The notes beneath the pieces were generated by a model. The model searched no databases, was not told where the DNA came from, and was given only the letters and a program-made list of their open reading frames with translations. 61,851 nucleotides of DNA, from NCBI GenBank assembly GCA_947168045.1, contig CAMVKN010000016.1, positions 1 to 61,851 on the forward strand. The letters are read 5' to 3'. Below are positions 26,052 through 34,870 of this stretch, one piece after another. The first letter of the stretch is position 1; each line of letters begins with the position of its first letter. This DNA comes from an uncultured Prevotellaceae bacterium (GTDB taxonomy: Bacteria; Bacteroidota; Bacteroidia; Bacteroidales; Bacteroidaceae). Both the position numbers and the translations under genes were made by a program.

Positions 26052-26410
26052 AGGGAGTGCATTATGGGGAAATAGTGGAAGTCACGTTCAAGTTCCCTGG
26101 CGAAGGTTATAAGGTGCATCCGGCATTGGTCATCTCTGGAAAAGACCTGCAGGATGACGAGGAAGGTATGTTCTATGCAGTACTTATTTCCAGCAAGAAC
26201 CATCTTCCCAAGTACACTATAGAGTTGAAAGACGAATGGCTTACAAGGCCAATGCTGAAAAAATCGTATTTCGTCACGCATTTTATGACCTACTTCAGTC
26301 CTGAGGAGGTGTCTCAGTCCTACAGGACTTCTGTGAAAAGTGAATTCATGGATATCATTTTGTCAAAGGTCATAAAGAGTATCTTTGAACTGGATATTGA
26401 CATAGAATAA
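26042..26410 (+). CDS. PemK/MazF-family toxin (endoribonuclease)
   Basis: 122 residues. The start at 26042 overlaps the antitoxin stop by 10 nt, so translation is probably coupled. PemK/MazF-like beta barrel: GEIVEVTFKFPGEGYKVHPALVIS (the usual GxVxxVxF...RPALV pattern, with H in place of R), then FYAVLISSKNH, then LTRPMLKKSYFVTHFMTY. Such proteins cleave mRNA in a sequence-specific way and are neutralised by the partner. Residues for catalysis vary in this subfamily, so activity is likely but not proven. The gene is AT-richer than its housekeeping neighbours, as is common for mobile toxin-antitoxin modules. Confidence 0.78.
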   Translation: MAVKGVHYGEIVEVTFKFPGEGYKVHPALVISGKDLQDDEEGMFYAVLISSKNHLPKYTIELKDEWLTRPMLKKSYFVTHFMTYFSPEEVSQSYRTSVKSEFMDIILSKVIKSIFELDIDIE

Positions 26411-26541
26411 CAGTTCCTGCCGATGTGGTGCTTGCTTAGCAGCTGCTTACGACCTTGCGCGATTCTCAAGAATAAGGTTTAGAATCTGTGCAAAAATACT
26501 TAAATTGTAGGGCAAAAGGCTGATGTTTCATAGAAAATGTG

Positions 26542-26549
26542 TATCTTTG
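26542..26549 (+). promoter_or_regulatory. Promoter -7 element of parA
   Basis: TATCTTTG at 26542-26549, 32 nt before the ATG at 26581. It excludes the longer frame starting at 26539. Confidence 0.6.
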
Positions 26550-26580
26550 CACTTTCATTCATAAGGAAAAAAGATTGAAA

Positions 26581-27345
26581 ATGGGAAAAATCATTGCATT
26601 GGCAAATCAAAAGGGCGGCGTGGGAAAGACTACGACGACCATTAACCTGGCTGCCTCACTGGCAACACTTGAGAAGACGGTGCTGGTGGTGGACGCTGAC
26701 CCACAGGCCAACGCCAGCAGCGGTTTAGGAGTGGACATCAGCACGGTGGACTGCTCGCTCTATGAGTGTATCATCGACAAGACCGATGTGCGTGAGGCTA
26801 TCTATACCACCGACATCGAAGGCTTAGACATCATACCCAGCCACATCGACCTGGTGGGCGCAGAGATAGAGATGCTCAACCTGGACAACCGTGAGCGTGT
26901 CATCAAGCGCCTGCTGGAACCCATCCGCCAGGAGTACGACTATATCCTCATTGACTGTTCACCCTCGCTTGGCCTCATCACGGTGAACGCCCTGACGGCG
27001 GCTGACTCCGTCATCATTCCCGTTCAGTGTGAGTACTTCGCGTTGGAGGGCATCTCAAAGCTGCTGAACACTATCAAGATTATCAAGTCGAAGCTGAACC
27101 CGAAGCTGGAGATAGAGGGCTTCCTGCTGACGATGTACGACTCGCGCCTCCGTCTGGCCAACCAGATCTACGACGAGGTGAAGCGCCACTTCCAGGAACT
27201 GGTGTTCAAGACCGTCATCCAGCGTAATGTGAAGCTCTCGGAGAGCCCGTCGCACGGACTACCCGTCATCCTCTACGATGCCGACTCTACAGGCTCGAAG
27301 AACCATCTGGCACTGGCGAAGGAAATCATCAGTAAAAATAATTGA
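26581..27345 (+). CDS. parA: Chromosome partitioning ATPase ParA (Soj)
   Basis: 254 residues from the ATG at 26581, which opens the conserved MGKIIALANQKGGVGKTTT deviant Walker A. Walker A' DADPQANASSGLG and Walker B YILIDCSPSLGLIT are present, and CEYFALEGISKLL and QRNVKLSESPSHGLP complete the ParA signature. It lacks the N-terminal HTH of plasmid ParA, so it is the chromosomal Soj type. It forms ATP-dependent dimers on DNA and moves ParB-bound origin regions. ParB follows 29 nt downstream, and the cluster continues to DUF5683 and a lytic transglycosylase. No parS palindrome was noticed in this window. Confidence 0.95.
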   Translation: MGKIIALANQKGGVGKTTTTINLAASLATLEKTVLVVDADPQANASSGLGVDISTVDCSLYECIIDKTDVREAIYTTDIEGLDIIPSHIDLVGAEIEMLNLDNRERVIKRLLEPIRQEYDYILIDCSPSLGLITVNALTAADSVIIPVQCEYFALEGISKLLNTIKIIKSKLNPKLEIEGFLLTMYDSRLRLANQIYDEVKRHFQELVFKTVIQRNVKLSESPSHGLPVILYDADSTGSKNHLALAKEIISKNN

Positions 27346-27374
27346 GAGTTGAGATTAATCTCAAATCAGAGACA

Positions 27375-28298
27375 ATGGCTGTAAGAAAGAAATACGATAA
27401 GAGCGTCATCGGCCGTGGCCTTGACGACATGGGCATCGGGCGCGGGCTCGACGCCCTCATTGATACCAGCGACGTGCGGACGCAGGGGTCGTCGAACCTC
27501 AACGAGATTCCCATCGACCAGATAGAGCCCAACCCCGACCAGCCGCGACGCGAGTTTGACGAGACGGCCATGCAGGAGCTGGCCGCCAGCATTGAGAACA
27601 TGGGCATCATCGCTCCCATCACCCTGCGCCAGGTGGCTCCCGACCGCTACCAGATTATAGCGGGTGAGCGGCGCTGGAGGGCCTCGCAGCGGGCTGGACT
27701 GAAGAGCATACCTGCGTACATACGTACCGTTGAGGACGAGAACGTGATGGAGCTGGCGCTGGTAGAGAACATCCAGCGCGAGGACCTGAACGCCATAGAG
27801 ATAGCCCTGGCCTACGAACACCTGGCCGAGACGACGGGCATGACGCAGGAGAGCATCAGCAAGCGGGTGGGCAAGAGCCGTACCGCCGTGACGAACTACA
27901 TGCGCCTGCTGAAGCTGCCCGCACAGATACAGATGTCGCTGAAAAACCATGAGATAGACATGGGGCACGCACGTGCGCTGCTGGCACTCGACTCGCCATC
28001 GCTGCAGCTGAAGCTCTTCCGCGACGTGCAGAAGAACCAGTACAGTGTGCGAAAGGTGGAGGAGATGGTGCAGATGCTGAAGCAGGGCGAGGACGTGCAG
28101 GTGGCCAAGAAGAAGATAGCCGCCAAGGCACAGCTGCCCGCCGTGATGGTGGAGGCTCGTCAGAAGCTGGCATCCCTGTTGGATGCCAAGGTGCAGCTCA
28201 CCTGCACGGCCAACGGGAAGGGCAAGATTAGCATCCCCTTTGCCAGTGAGGCAGAGTTGGCAAGGATATTGGCGGCCTGCGGCCTAAATGATAAATGA
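27375..28298 (+). CDS. parB: Chromosome partitioning protein ParB (Spo0J)
   Basis: 307 residues from the ATG at 27375; the upstream frame start at 27342 only adds poorly conserved residues. Features: a basic N-terminus with GRGLDDMGIGRGLDALI for ParA interaction; the CTP-binding ParB/sulfiredoxin-like domain (IPIDQIEPNPDQPRREFDE, IIAGERRWRASQRAG, ALVENIQREDLNAIE); the HTH (GMTQESISKRVGKSRTAVTN); and a C-terminal dimerisation part. It binds parS and loads condensin. Its stop codon overlaps an ATG (ATGA at 28295) in frame with the following DUF5683 gene. Confidence 0.95.
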   Translation: MAVRKKYDKSVIGRGLDDMGIGRGLDALIDTSDVRTQGSSNLNEIPIDQIEPNPDQPRREFDETAMQELAASIENMGIIAPITLRQVAPDRYQIIAGERRWRASQRAGLKSIPAYIRTVEDENVMELALVENIQREDLNAIEIALAYEHLAETTGMTQESISKRVGKSRTAVTNYMRLLKLPAQIQMSLKNHEIDMGHARALLALDSPSLQLKLFRDVQKNQYSVRKVEEMVQMLKQGEDVQVAKKKIAAKAQLPAVMVEARQKLASLLDAKVQLTCTANGKGKISIPFASEAELARILAACGLNDK

Positions 28299-28312
28299 TA
28301 AATATGATTGGA

Positions 28313-28424
28313 GCCTCCCCAAGCCCCTCCGAAGGAGGGGATGTTCAGATAGACTATTCAATGGAACGACGACAGACACATCATGCATATAAACATCCCC
28401 TCCTTTGGAGGGGCTTGGGGAGGC
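28313..28424. repeat. 33-bp near-perfect inverted repeat at the start of the DUF5683 gene
   Basis: Arms at 28313-28345 and 28392-28424 are reverse complements with one mismatch, separated by 46 bp. Each arm also contains a smaller palindrome (CCCCTCC...GGAGGGG). The element sits between the parB stop and the hydrophobic core of the next gene's signal peptide, and its right arm is translated. Confidence 0.88.
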
Positions 28425-29149
28425 TTTTGCTGCTGCTGTTTGCCCTTCCTTCTATGGCGCAGACCGTGGTGCCTGACTCCATCGTCATGGCCATCGACTC
28501 GATGTACCAGTCGGGGATGAGTGCTGAGCGCTTGGAGTTTGGTGACTCTTCTTTCGTGATGGACGATTCGCTGTCTGTGATAGACCAAAAGGTGCTGGAA
28601 GAACACGAAGCCATCAGGGAGGAACGCGACTGGAGCACGTGGCGCCCCGACCCGCAGCGGGCACTGTGGCTGGCACTGGTCATTCCCGGCGGAGGACAGA
28701 TATACAACCGCAAATACTGGAAGCTGCCGCTGGTCTACGGTGGATTCATGGGCTGCATCTATGCCATGCGGTGGAACAATATGATGTATAAGGACTATGC
28801 CCAGGCCTATCTGGACATCACGGACGACGACCCCGGCACGGCCAGCTACAACAAGTTCCTGCATCTGGGACGCCAGATTACGCCGCAGAACCAGGAACGC
28901 TACAAGACCATCTTCAAGAAGCGTAAGGACCGGTTCCGCCGCTACCGCGACCTCAGCTTCTTCGTCATGCTCGGCGTGTATGCCATCTCAGTCATTGATG
29001 CCTACGTCGATGCCGAGCTTTCAGCCTTCGACCTCAGCAAGGACCTGTCGCTCAGGGTGCGTCCAGGGGTCATCGGCAACAGCATGCTCAATGGCAGCAA
29101 GGGCCTCTCGGCGTCAGCAGTAGGAGTGAACTGCGTGCTGGACTTTTGA
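28361..29149 (+). CDS. DUF5683-family membrane protein
   Basis: 262 residues from the ATG at 28361, or 284 from the ATG at 28295 that overlaps the parB stop. With 28361 the N-terminus is a good signal peptide: a basic region (MERRQTHHAYKHPLLWRGLG) then LLLLLFALPSMAQ. The rest has the DUF5683 pattern: RALWLALVIPGGGQIYNRKYWKLPLVYGG, MRWNNMMYKDYAQAY, YRRYRDLSFF type segment RFRRYRDLSFFVMLGVYAI, and IDAYVDAELSAFDLS. Two or three membrane segments are likely. The family is Bacteroidota-specific, commonly found next to parAB; function unknown. The charged part of the signal peptide is encoded by an inverted-repeat element. Confidence 0.85.
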   Translation: MERRQTHHAYKHPLLWRGLGRLLLLLFALPSMAQTVVPDSIVMAIDSMYQSGMSAERLEFGDSSFVMDDSLSVIDQKVLEEHEAIREERDWSTWRPDPQRALWLALVIPGGGQIYNRKYWKLPLVYGGFMGCIYAMRWNNMMYKDYAQAYLDITDDDPGTASYNKFLHLGRQITPQNQERYKTIFKKRKDRFRRYRDLSFFVMLGVYAISVIDAYVDAELSAFDLSKDLSLRVRPGVIGNSMLNGSKGLSASAVGVNCVLDF

Positions 29150-29151
29150 AA

Positions 29152-29225
29152 TAATAACGTGATGACGTGATAACGTAATAACGTGATAACGTGACAACGG
29201 AATAACGTGACAACGGAAATAACGA
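29152..29225. repeat. Octamer array (TAACGTGA)
   Basis: About nine 8-bp units, mostly TAACGTGA with variants TGACGTGA, TAACGTAA, CAACGGAA, fill the gap between DUF5683 and the lytic transglycosylase. The same unit family occurs at 18666-18707 before ribBA. Confidence 0.75.
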
Positions 29226-29247
29226 ACGAAAAAACAACATAAGAATA

Positions 29248-30555
29248 ATGAAGAAAACGATATGGATGCTAATGACCTGTCTGCCAATGGCCGGATGGGC
29301 GCAGATTGAGACCGACGACCAGGAATTGCTCGATGAAGGGAACGGCGTGGAGGTGCTGAACGAGGAGGAGAACCAGCCGGGCTTCGACTTCCCCGAGGCC
29401 CTGACGGATGCCAACCTCGACAGCCTGATGAACCTCTATATGTCGAAGACCTACCTCAGCACGGACAACGACTGCCAGATGCTGAGCGAGAACCCTGACT
29501 TCAGCCGCGAGGTGTATATAGACCGCCTGAAGCGCATGCCCACCATCATGGAGATGACCTACAACGATGTGGTACGCTCGTGCATCGACCGCTACATGGT
29601 TCGCCTGCGCCGCCAGGTGAGCTATATGCTCGGGGCCGCCAACTTCTACATGCCCATCTTCGAGCAGGCGCTCGACACCTATCAGCTGCCCCTGGAGCTG
29701 AAGTATCTGCCCATCATCGAGTCGGCGCTCAACCCCACAGCCGTCTCGCGCGTCGGTGCCACCGGACTGTGGCAGTTCATGCTGGCAACCGGCAAGGCAT
29801 ACGGCCTGGAGGTGACATCGCTCACCGACGACCGCCGCGACCCGGTGAAGTCGAGCTATGCCGCTGCGCGCTATCTGCGTGACCTATACCTCATCTTCGG
29901 CGACTGGAACCTGGTCATCGCGGCCTACAACTGTGGTCCGGAGAACATCAACCGTGCCATCAGGCGCTCGGGCGGCAAGCGCGACTACTGGGAAATCTAT
30001 CCCTATCTGCCTAAGGAGACGCGTGGCTACGTGCCTGCCTTCATTGCGGCCAACTATGCCATGACCTACTACTGCGAGCACGGCATCTGCCCCATGCAGA
30101 GCAAGCTGCCGGCTAAGACCGACACCGTGATGGTAGACCGTAACATCGACTTTGCCAAGGTGGCTGATGTCTGCAACATCGACATTGGCATGATTCGCTC
30201 GCTCAACCCCGTCTACCGTAAGGACATCATCCCTGGCTACAGTACGCCCTCACCGCTGCGTCTGCCGCTGAGCGACGTGTCGCGGTTCATTGACATGGAG
30301 GACTCCATCTACGCCATGACAGACAAGAACGAGCTGAAGCGTGACGAGGTGGAGGTGGAGGAACAGCCTGAGGTGGTGAAACCCACACGCCAGAACAACC
30401 GCAACCAGTCGCGAGCCGTCTATGTCACCGTCAAGCGTGGCGACTCGCTCGGTGTCATTGCCCGTCGCAACGGCACCACCGTGACAAAGATTAAGCGGCT
30501 GAACGGCTTGCGCAGCAATACGATACGTCCAGGACAGCGACTCCGTGTCAAGTAA
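29248..30555 (+). CDS. Lytic murein transglycosylase with LysM domain (MltD type)
   Basis: 435 residues. Signal peptide 1-18 (MAGWAQ). Residues ~130-290 form the SLT domain: catalytic Glu158 in LPIIESALNP, then GATGLWQFMLATGKAYGLEV, DPVKSSYAAARYLRDLY, and NLVIAAYNCGPENINRAI. A linker leads to one C-terminal LysM repeat at ~388-435 (VTVKRGDSLGVIARRNGTTV ... IRPGQRLRVK) that binds peptidoglycan. It cleaves glycan strands in the periplasm, giving anhydro-muropeptides. MltD of Proteobacteria has more LysM repeats. It follows DUF5683 in the conserved parAB neighbourhood, separated by the octamer array. Confidence 0.92.
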   Translation: MKKTIWMLMTCLPMAGWAQIETDDQELLDEGNGVEVLNEEENQPGFDFPEALTDANLDSLMNLYMSKTYLSTDNDCQMLSENPDFSREVYIDRLKRMPTIMEMTYNDVVRSCIDRYMVRLRRQVSYMLGAANFYMPIFEQALDTYQLPLELKYLPIIESALNPTAVSRVGATGLWQFMLATGKAYGLEVTSLTDDRRDPVKSSYAAARYLRDLYLIFGDWNLVIAAYNCGPENINRAIRRSGGKRDYWEIYPYLPKETRGYVPAFIAANYAMTYYCEHGICPMQSKLPAKTDTVMVDRNIDFAKVADVCNIDIGMIRSLNPVYRKDIIPGYSTPSPLRLPLSDVSRFIDMEDSIYAMTDKNELKRDEVEVEEQPEVVKPTRQNNRNQSRAVYVTVKRGDSLGVIARRNGTTVTKIKRLNGLRSNTIRPGQRLRVK

Positions 30556-30634
30556 GGTCCCCCATGTCGCCCTCTCACTCTACTCAACTCTCTACTTTTG
30601 AACGATTCCTATACCTTTTCACACTTAAGCTACT

Positions 30635-32962
30635 ATGAACGACGATGAACTGAAACAACGAGAGGCGTCCGACGACAAGATGATCAGCGAGGCATACGAC
30701 AAGCTGATAGCTGACTACTTGAATTCAAGACACCGCAAGAAGGTTGACCTCATAGCCAAGGCATTCAACTTCGCACGGCAGGCACACAAGGGCGTGCGCC
30801 GACTGTCGGGCGAACCCTATATCATGCACCCCATCGCCGTGGCGCAGATAGTGTGCAAGGACATCGGATTGGGCAGCACCAGCATCTGCTCGGCATTGCT
30901 GCACGATGTGGTGGAGGACACTGACTACACAGTAGAGGACATTGAGAACATGTTCGGGGCGAAGATTGCCCAGATAGTGGACGGACTGACGAAAATCAGT
31001 GGTGGCATCTTTGGCGAGCAGGCATCGGCGCAGGCTGAGAACTTCAAGAAGCTGCTGCTGACCATGAGTGAGGACATACGCGTCATCCTCATCAAGATAG
31101 CCGACCGCCTGCACAACATGCGAACGCTGGAGTCGCAGCCCGCCAACAAACAGTACAAGATAGCGGGCGAGACGCTCTACCTCTATGCTCCGCTGGCCCA
31201 TCGTCTCGGTCTCTATAAGATAAAGTCTGAGCTGGAGAACCTCAGCTTCCGCTTTGAGCATCCCGAGGAGTATGCTGCCATCGTCAGGCAGCTGGATGAA
31301 ACGCAAATCTCGCGCCATCAGTCTTTCGAGCAATTCACGCAGCCCATCAGGACCATACTGGAGGACATGGGCTACGACTATGAGATACGTGAGCGTGTGA
31401 AGACACCCTACAGCATCTGGAACAAGATGCAGAACAAGCACGTCAGCTTCAGTGAGATTTATGACATCCTTGCCGTGCGCATCATCTTCAAGCCCAAGAA
31501 CCGGCAGGACGAGGTGGACGAGTGCTTCAAGATATATACTGCGCTGACCAAGCTGTACAGACGCCATCCTGACCGTTTGCGCGACTGGGCCACGAAACCC
31601 AAGGCCAACGGCTATCAGGCGCTGCACGTCACCCTGATGTCGAAGCAGGGGCACTGGATTGAGGTGCAGATACGCTCTGACCGCATGGACGAGATTGCCG
31701 AGCAGGGACTGGCCGCACACTGGAAGTACAAGGAGGAAGCTCCGCTGCTGCCCACTATCGACGGCGAGAGTGACGCCAGCAGCACAGGTTCTGAGACACG
31801 GCATGCCGAGGACGACAGTGAAAGCGAGATGACCGAGTGGCTGCACACCATCAAGGAGATTCTCGACGACCCGCAGCCTGATGCCATGGACTTCCTTGAT
31901 GCCATCAAGCTCAACCTCTATGCCAGCGAGATATTCGTCTTCACACCCAAGGGCGAGATTAAGACCATGCCCGCCAACTGCACGGTGTTGGACTTCGCCT
32001 TCTCCATCCACACCTTCCTCGGCTCGCACTGCATCGGTGCCAAGGTCAACCATAAGCTGGTGCCCCTGAGCCACCGCCTCAACAGTGGCGACCAGGTAGA
32101 AGTGCTCACGTCGAAGTCGCAGCATGTGCAGCCGTCGTGGATGAACTTCGTGTCTTCGGCAAAGGCGAAGGCAAAGATACAGGCCATGCTGCGCCGTGAC
32201 CAGCGTGAGGTGCAGAAGAAGGGCGAGGAGATGCTCAACGCATGGCTGGAGAAGAACGGCTTCGAGGCCACCACGGCCCGTGCTGACCAGCTGGCGAAGT
32301 TCCACGATGCCGCAACTCGCGAGGAGCTCTTCCAGTCCATTGGCGAGAAGAGCATCCTGCTGGGCGACGAGGATGTGAACGAGCTGAAGGGCAAGAACAA
32401 GAAGAGCGACGGCGGTGGAGGCGGATGGCGCAAGTACGTGCCTTTCGTCAAGGCGAAAAAGACGGAAGAGGCGCAGCAGCCTGAGCTCTTCGTCGTGCCA
32501 GAGAAGTTCAACCGCAAGAAGGCCATCTATCTGAACGAGGAGAACATCAGCCAGTATATCTTCCCTGACTGTTGCCATCCTATTCCGGGCGACGATGTGC
32601 TGGGCTACATTGACAACCACAACCGCATAGAGATTCACAAGCGTACCTGCGCGGTGGCCAACAAGCTGAAGGCCAGCTATGGCAACCGCATTCTCGACGT
32701 GAAGTGGGACATGCACAAAAAGCTGTTCTTCGATGCCACCCTCCGTCTGGGAGGCATCGACCGTCGCGGACTGGTGAACGAGGTGACACGCGTCATCAGT
32801 AATCAGCTGAACGTAGACATCCGCAAACTGATGTTCACCAGCGAGGATGGTATCTTTGAAGGCAACATCGAACTGCGTGTGCACGACCGCGAAGACATGC
32901 GCGAAATCATTGACAAGCTCAAGGAGGTGGATAACCTGAAGGAGATATCGCAAATTATGTAA
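30635..32962 (+). CDS. RelA/SpoT bifunctional (p)ppGpp synthetase/hydrolase
   Basis: 775 residues. Order: HD hydrolase domain at ~40-200 with intact LLHDVVEDTDYT (His90, Asp91) and KIADRLHNMRTLE; synthetase domain at ~235-365 with KPKANGYQALHVTLMSKQG and EVQIRSDRMDEIAEQGLAAH; an acidic Ser-rich insert at ~375-400; TGS domain at ~430-490 (IFVFTPKGEIKTMP); and a C-terminal ACT domain (~700-775). Both hydrolase and synthetase motifs are intact, so it should make and degrade the stringent-response alarmone. Length is typical of Bacteroidota Rel. nadE follows after 20 nt. Confidence 0.94.
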   Translation: MNDDELKQREASDDKMISEAYDKLIADYLNSRHRKKVDLIAKAFNFARQAHKGVRRLSGEPYIMHPIAVAQIVCKDIGLGSTSICSALLHDVVEDTDYTVEDIENMFGAKIAQIVDGLTKISGGIFGEQASAQAENFKKLLLTMSEDIRVILIKIADRLHNMRTLESQPANKQYKIAGETLYLYAPLAHRLGLYKIKSELENLSFRFEHPEEYAAIVRQLDETQISRHQSFEQFTQPIRTILEDMGYDYEIRERVKTPYSIWNKMQNKHVSFSEIYDILAVRIIFKPKNRQDEVDECFKIYTALTKLYRRHPDRLRDWATKPKANGYQALHVTLMSKQGHWIEVQIRSDRMDEIAEQGLAAHWKYKEEAPLLPTIDGESDASSTGSETRHAEDDSESEMTEWLHTIKEILDDPQPDAMDFLDAIKLNLYASEIFVFTPKGEIKTMPANCTVLDFAFSIHTFLGSHCIGAKVNHKLVPLSHRLNSGDQVEVLTSKSQHVQPSWMNFVSSAKAKAKIQAMLRRDQREVQKKGEEMLNAWLEKNGFEATTARADQLAKFHDAATREELFQSIGEKSILLGDEDVNELKGKNKKSDGGGGGWRKYVPFVKAKKTEEAQQPELFVVPEKFNRKKAIYLNEENISQYIFPDCCHPIPGDDVLGYIDNHNRIEIHKRTCAVANKLKASYGNRILDVKWDMHKKLFFDATLRLGGIDRRGLVNEVTRVISNQLNVDIRKLMFTSEDGIFEGNIELRVHDREDMREIIDKLKEVDNLKEISQIM

Positions 32963-32982
32963 CACTAAAACTATAAATTGTT

Positions 32983-33828
32983 ATGGACTATAAAAGGGTA
33001 TTTGAAACAATGGTCGGTCAGACGGCCCAGTATCTCATCGACAATAAGCTGAAGACAATGGTGCTCGGCATTAGTGGCGGCCTTGACTCCACCGTTACGT
33101 CGGCTATCTGCCGCGAGGTGGTCAACCGCTATCCTGAGCAGCAGTTCAAGTTCATCGGCGTCAGCCTGCCTTGCTCGTCAAACTCGGTTGAGGAAAACGA
33201 CTCGGCTGCCAAGGCCATGAAGGCGTTCTGCACAGAGTGTTGGGTGGAAAACCTGCAGGCTCAGTATCTGTTGATGAAGGCCACCTGCGAGCAGCGCTAC
33301 CCTTCAACACGCATCTCACAGGGTAACATCAAGGCGCGCCTGCGCATGATTTATCTGTATAACATCGCATCGGTGACGGGCGGACTCGTCATGGACACCG
33401 ACAACCTGACTGAGCATAACCTGGGTTTCTGGACCATTCATGGTGATGTGGCTGACTATAACCCCATCGGCGGGCTGTGGAAGCATGAGGTCTACGAGCT
33501 CTGCAAATATCTCTTCACTGAGTGCTACACCGACGAGGATGACCCACGCCATGTGGCGCTTTGTGCTGCCTACGGCATCATACCCACTGACGGCAATGGC
33601 GTGGAGGCTGGCGGCGACATGGCGCAGATAGCACCGGGCCACACCTACGAGGAGGTGGACGACATCCTGAACACCTACCTGACGCAGGGTGACGACGAGC
33701 AGCAGATGAAACGCCTGCTTGATGCCTATGGCGCAGAGACAGTGGAGCGGGTGCTCACCCGCCATCGCAACTCAGCCTACAAGCGCAAGCGCATGCCGCT
33801 GGTCATTGAGCGGTCGCTCTACGAATGA
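32983..33828 (+). CDS. nadE: Ammonia-dependent NAD+ synthetase
   Basis: 281 residues, the short NadE form without a glutaminase domain. ATP pyrophosphatase P-loop VLGISGGLDSTVTSAICREV; NIKARLRMIYLYNIAS; GLVMDTDNLTEHNLGFWTIHGDVADYNPIG with the deamido-NAD and ATP-binding residues; C-terminal HRNSAYKRKRMPLVIERS. It amidates nicotinic acid adenine dinucleotide to NAD+ in the cytosol using ammonia. It lies 20 nt downstream of relA/spoT on the same strand, so co-transcription is likely. A C-rich heptad array lies between it and the pectinesterase. Confidence 0.94.
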   Translation: MDYKRVFETMVGQTAQYLIDNKLKTMVLGISGGLDSTVTSAICREVVNRYPEQQFKFIGVSLPCSSNSVEENDSAAKAMKAFCTECWVENLQAQYLLMKATCEQRYPSTRISQGNIKARLRMIYLYNIASVTGGLVMDTDNLTEHNLGFWTIHGDVADYNPIGGLWKHEVYELCKYLFTECYTDEDDPRHVALCAAYGIIPTDGNGVEAGGDMAQIAPGHTYEEVDDILNTYLTQGDDEQQMKRLLDAYGAETVERVLTRHRNSAYKRKRMPLVIERSLYE

Positions 33829-33844
33829 TACATTCAGTTAATAC

Positions 33845-33872
33845 ACCTCTCACCTCTTACCTCTTACCTCTC
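33845..33872. repeat. Heptad array (ACCTCTC) before the pectinesterase
   Basis: Four 7-bp units (ACCTCTC, ACCTCTT, ACCTCTT, ACCTCTC) end nine bases before the pectinesterase ATG. The inverse type lies just after that gene at 34862. Confidence 0.75.
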
Positions 33873-33880
33873 AACTAACA

Positions 33881-34870
33881 ATGAAACGATTCTTTTCTTT
33901 CTTTCTGGTCCTGTTGGCTGCCGTAACGGTACGGGCTGCAGGTGTGTATGACAATCCTGATACGCTTGTGGTGGCACGCGACGGCACGGGACAGTTCCGC
34001 AACGTGGGTGACGCCATTGAGGTGTGCCGCGCCTTCATGGACTATCACAAGGTCATCTTCGTGAAGAAGGGCACCTATAAGGAGAAACTCATCCTGCCCT
34101 CATGGCTGCAGAACATCGAGATATGTGGCGAGGACCGCGACCAGACCATCATCACCTGGGACGACCATGCCAACATCAAGCTCCCCATCCAGACGGAAGG
34201 GGGTGAGGCGAGGCCCATGGGAACCTTCCGCACCTACACGCTGAAGATTGAGGGCAACGACATGACACTGAAGAACATCACCATTGAGAACAACTCCGCC
34301 CGCTTGGGGCAGGCCGTGGCGCTGCACACCGAGGGCGACAGGCTGACGTTCATCAACTGCCGTTTTCTCGGACATCAGGACACCGTCTACACGGGCGTGG
34401 CTGGCACGCGCTTGTTCTTCAAGGATTGCTACATTGAGGGAACCACCGACTTTATCTTTGGCCCCTCCACCGTGTGGTTTGAGCATTGCGACATCTACTG
34501 TAAGTCTAACAGCTATATCACTGCGGCCTCTACGCCCAAAAATATAATGTACGGGTACATATTTAATAATTGTACTGTCAGCTGTGCCCCTGAGGTGACA
34601 AAGGTCTACCTGGGCCGTCCCTGGCGTGACTATGGCTACACCCTGTTCATGCATTGCTCGCTGCCCGCGCAGATACGCCCCGAGGGCTGGCATCACTGGC
34701 GTGAGGAGGCCAAGCAGACCGCCCGCTACCTGGAGTTTGAGAACAGTGGCGAGGGAGCCGCCACCGACAAGAGGGTAGGGTGGAGCCGTCAGTTGACAAA
34801 GAAGGAAGCGAAGGAGATAACGCTCGACAAGGTGTTTCAAATCTCAAACACCTGGAGCGTTGAGAGGTGA
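33881..34870 (+). CDS. Secreted pectinesterase (CE8)
   Basis: 329 residues. Signal peptide 1-19 (AAVTVRAAG). The right-handed beta-helix of family CE8 carries the usual motifs: LVVARDGTGQFRNVGDAIE, IENNSARLGQAVALHTEGDR, FLGHQDTVYTG with the first catalytic Asp, IEGTTDFIFGPSTVWFEHC with the second Asp, and YLGRPWRDYGYTLFM with the substrate-binding Arg and Trp. It removes methyl esters from homogalacturonan outside the cytoplasm. Full length for the family. The final codons GAG AGG TGA lie inside a heptad array, so the C-terminal residues ER and the stop are contributed by the repeat. Confidence 0.93.
   Translation: MKRFFSFFLVLLAAVTVRAAGVYDNPDTLVVARDGTGQFRNVGDAIEVCRAFMDYHKVIFVKKGTYKEKLILPSWLQNIEICGEDRDQTIITWDDHANIKLPIQTEGGEARPMGTFRTYTLKIEGNDMTLKNITIENNSARLGQAVALHTEGDRLTFINCRFLGHQDTVYTGVAGTRLFFKDCYIEGTTDFIFGPSTVWFEHCDIYCKSNSYITAASTPKNIMYGYIFNNCTVSCAPEVTKVYLGRPWRDYGYTLFMHCSLPAQIRPEGWHHWREEAKQTARYLEFENSGEGAATDKRVGWSRQLTKKEAKEITLDKVFQISNTWSVER

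Noticed and set aside
26411..26580. parS or origin-like site near parAB
   Set aside because: No TGTTCCACGTGGAACA-like palindrome or DnaA-box cluster is visible in the gap.
30725..32965. 746-residue minus-strand frame
   Set aside because: Shadow of the RelA/SpoT gene on the other strand, with no motif or promoter of its own.
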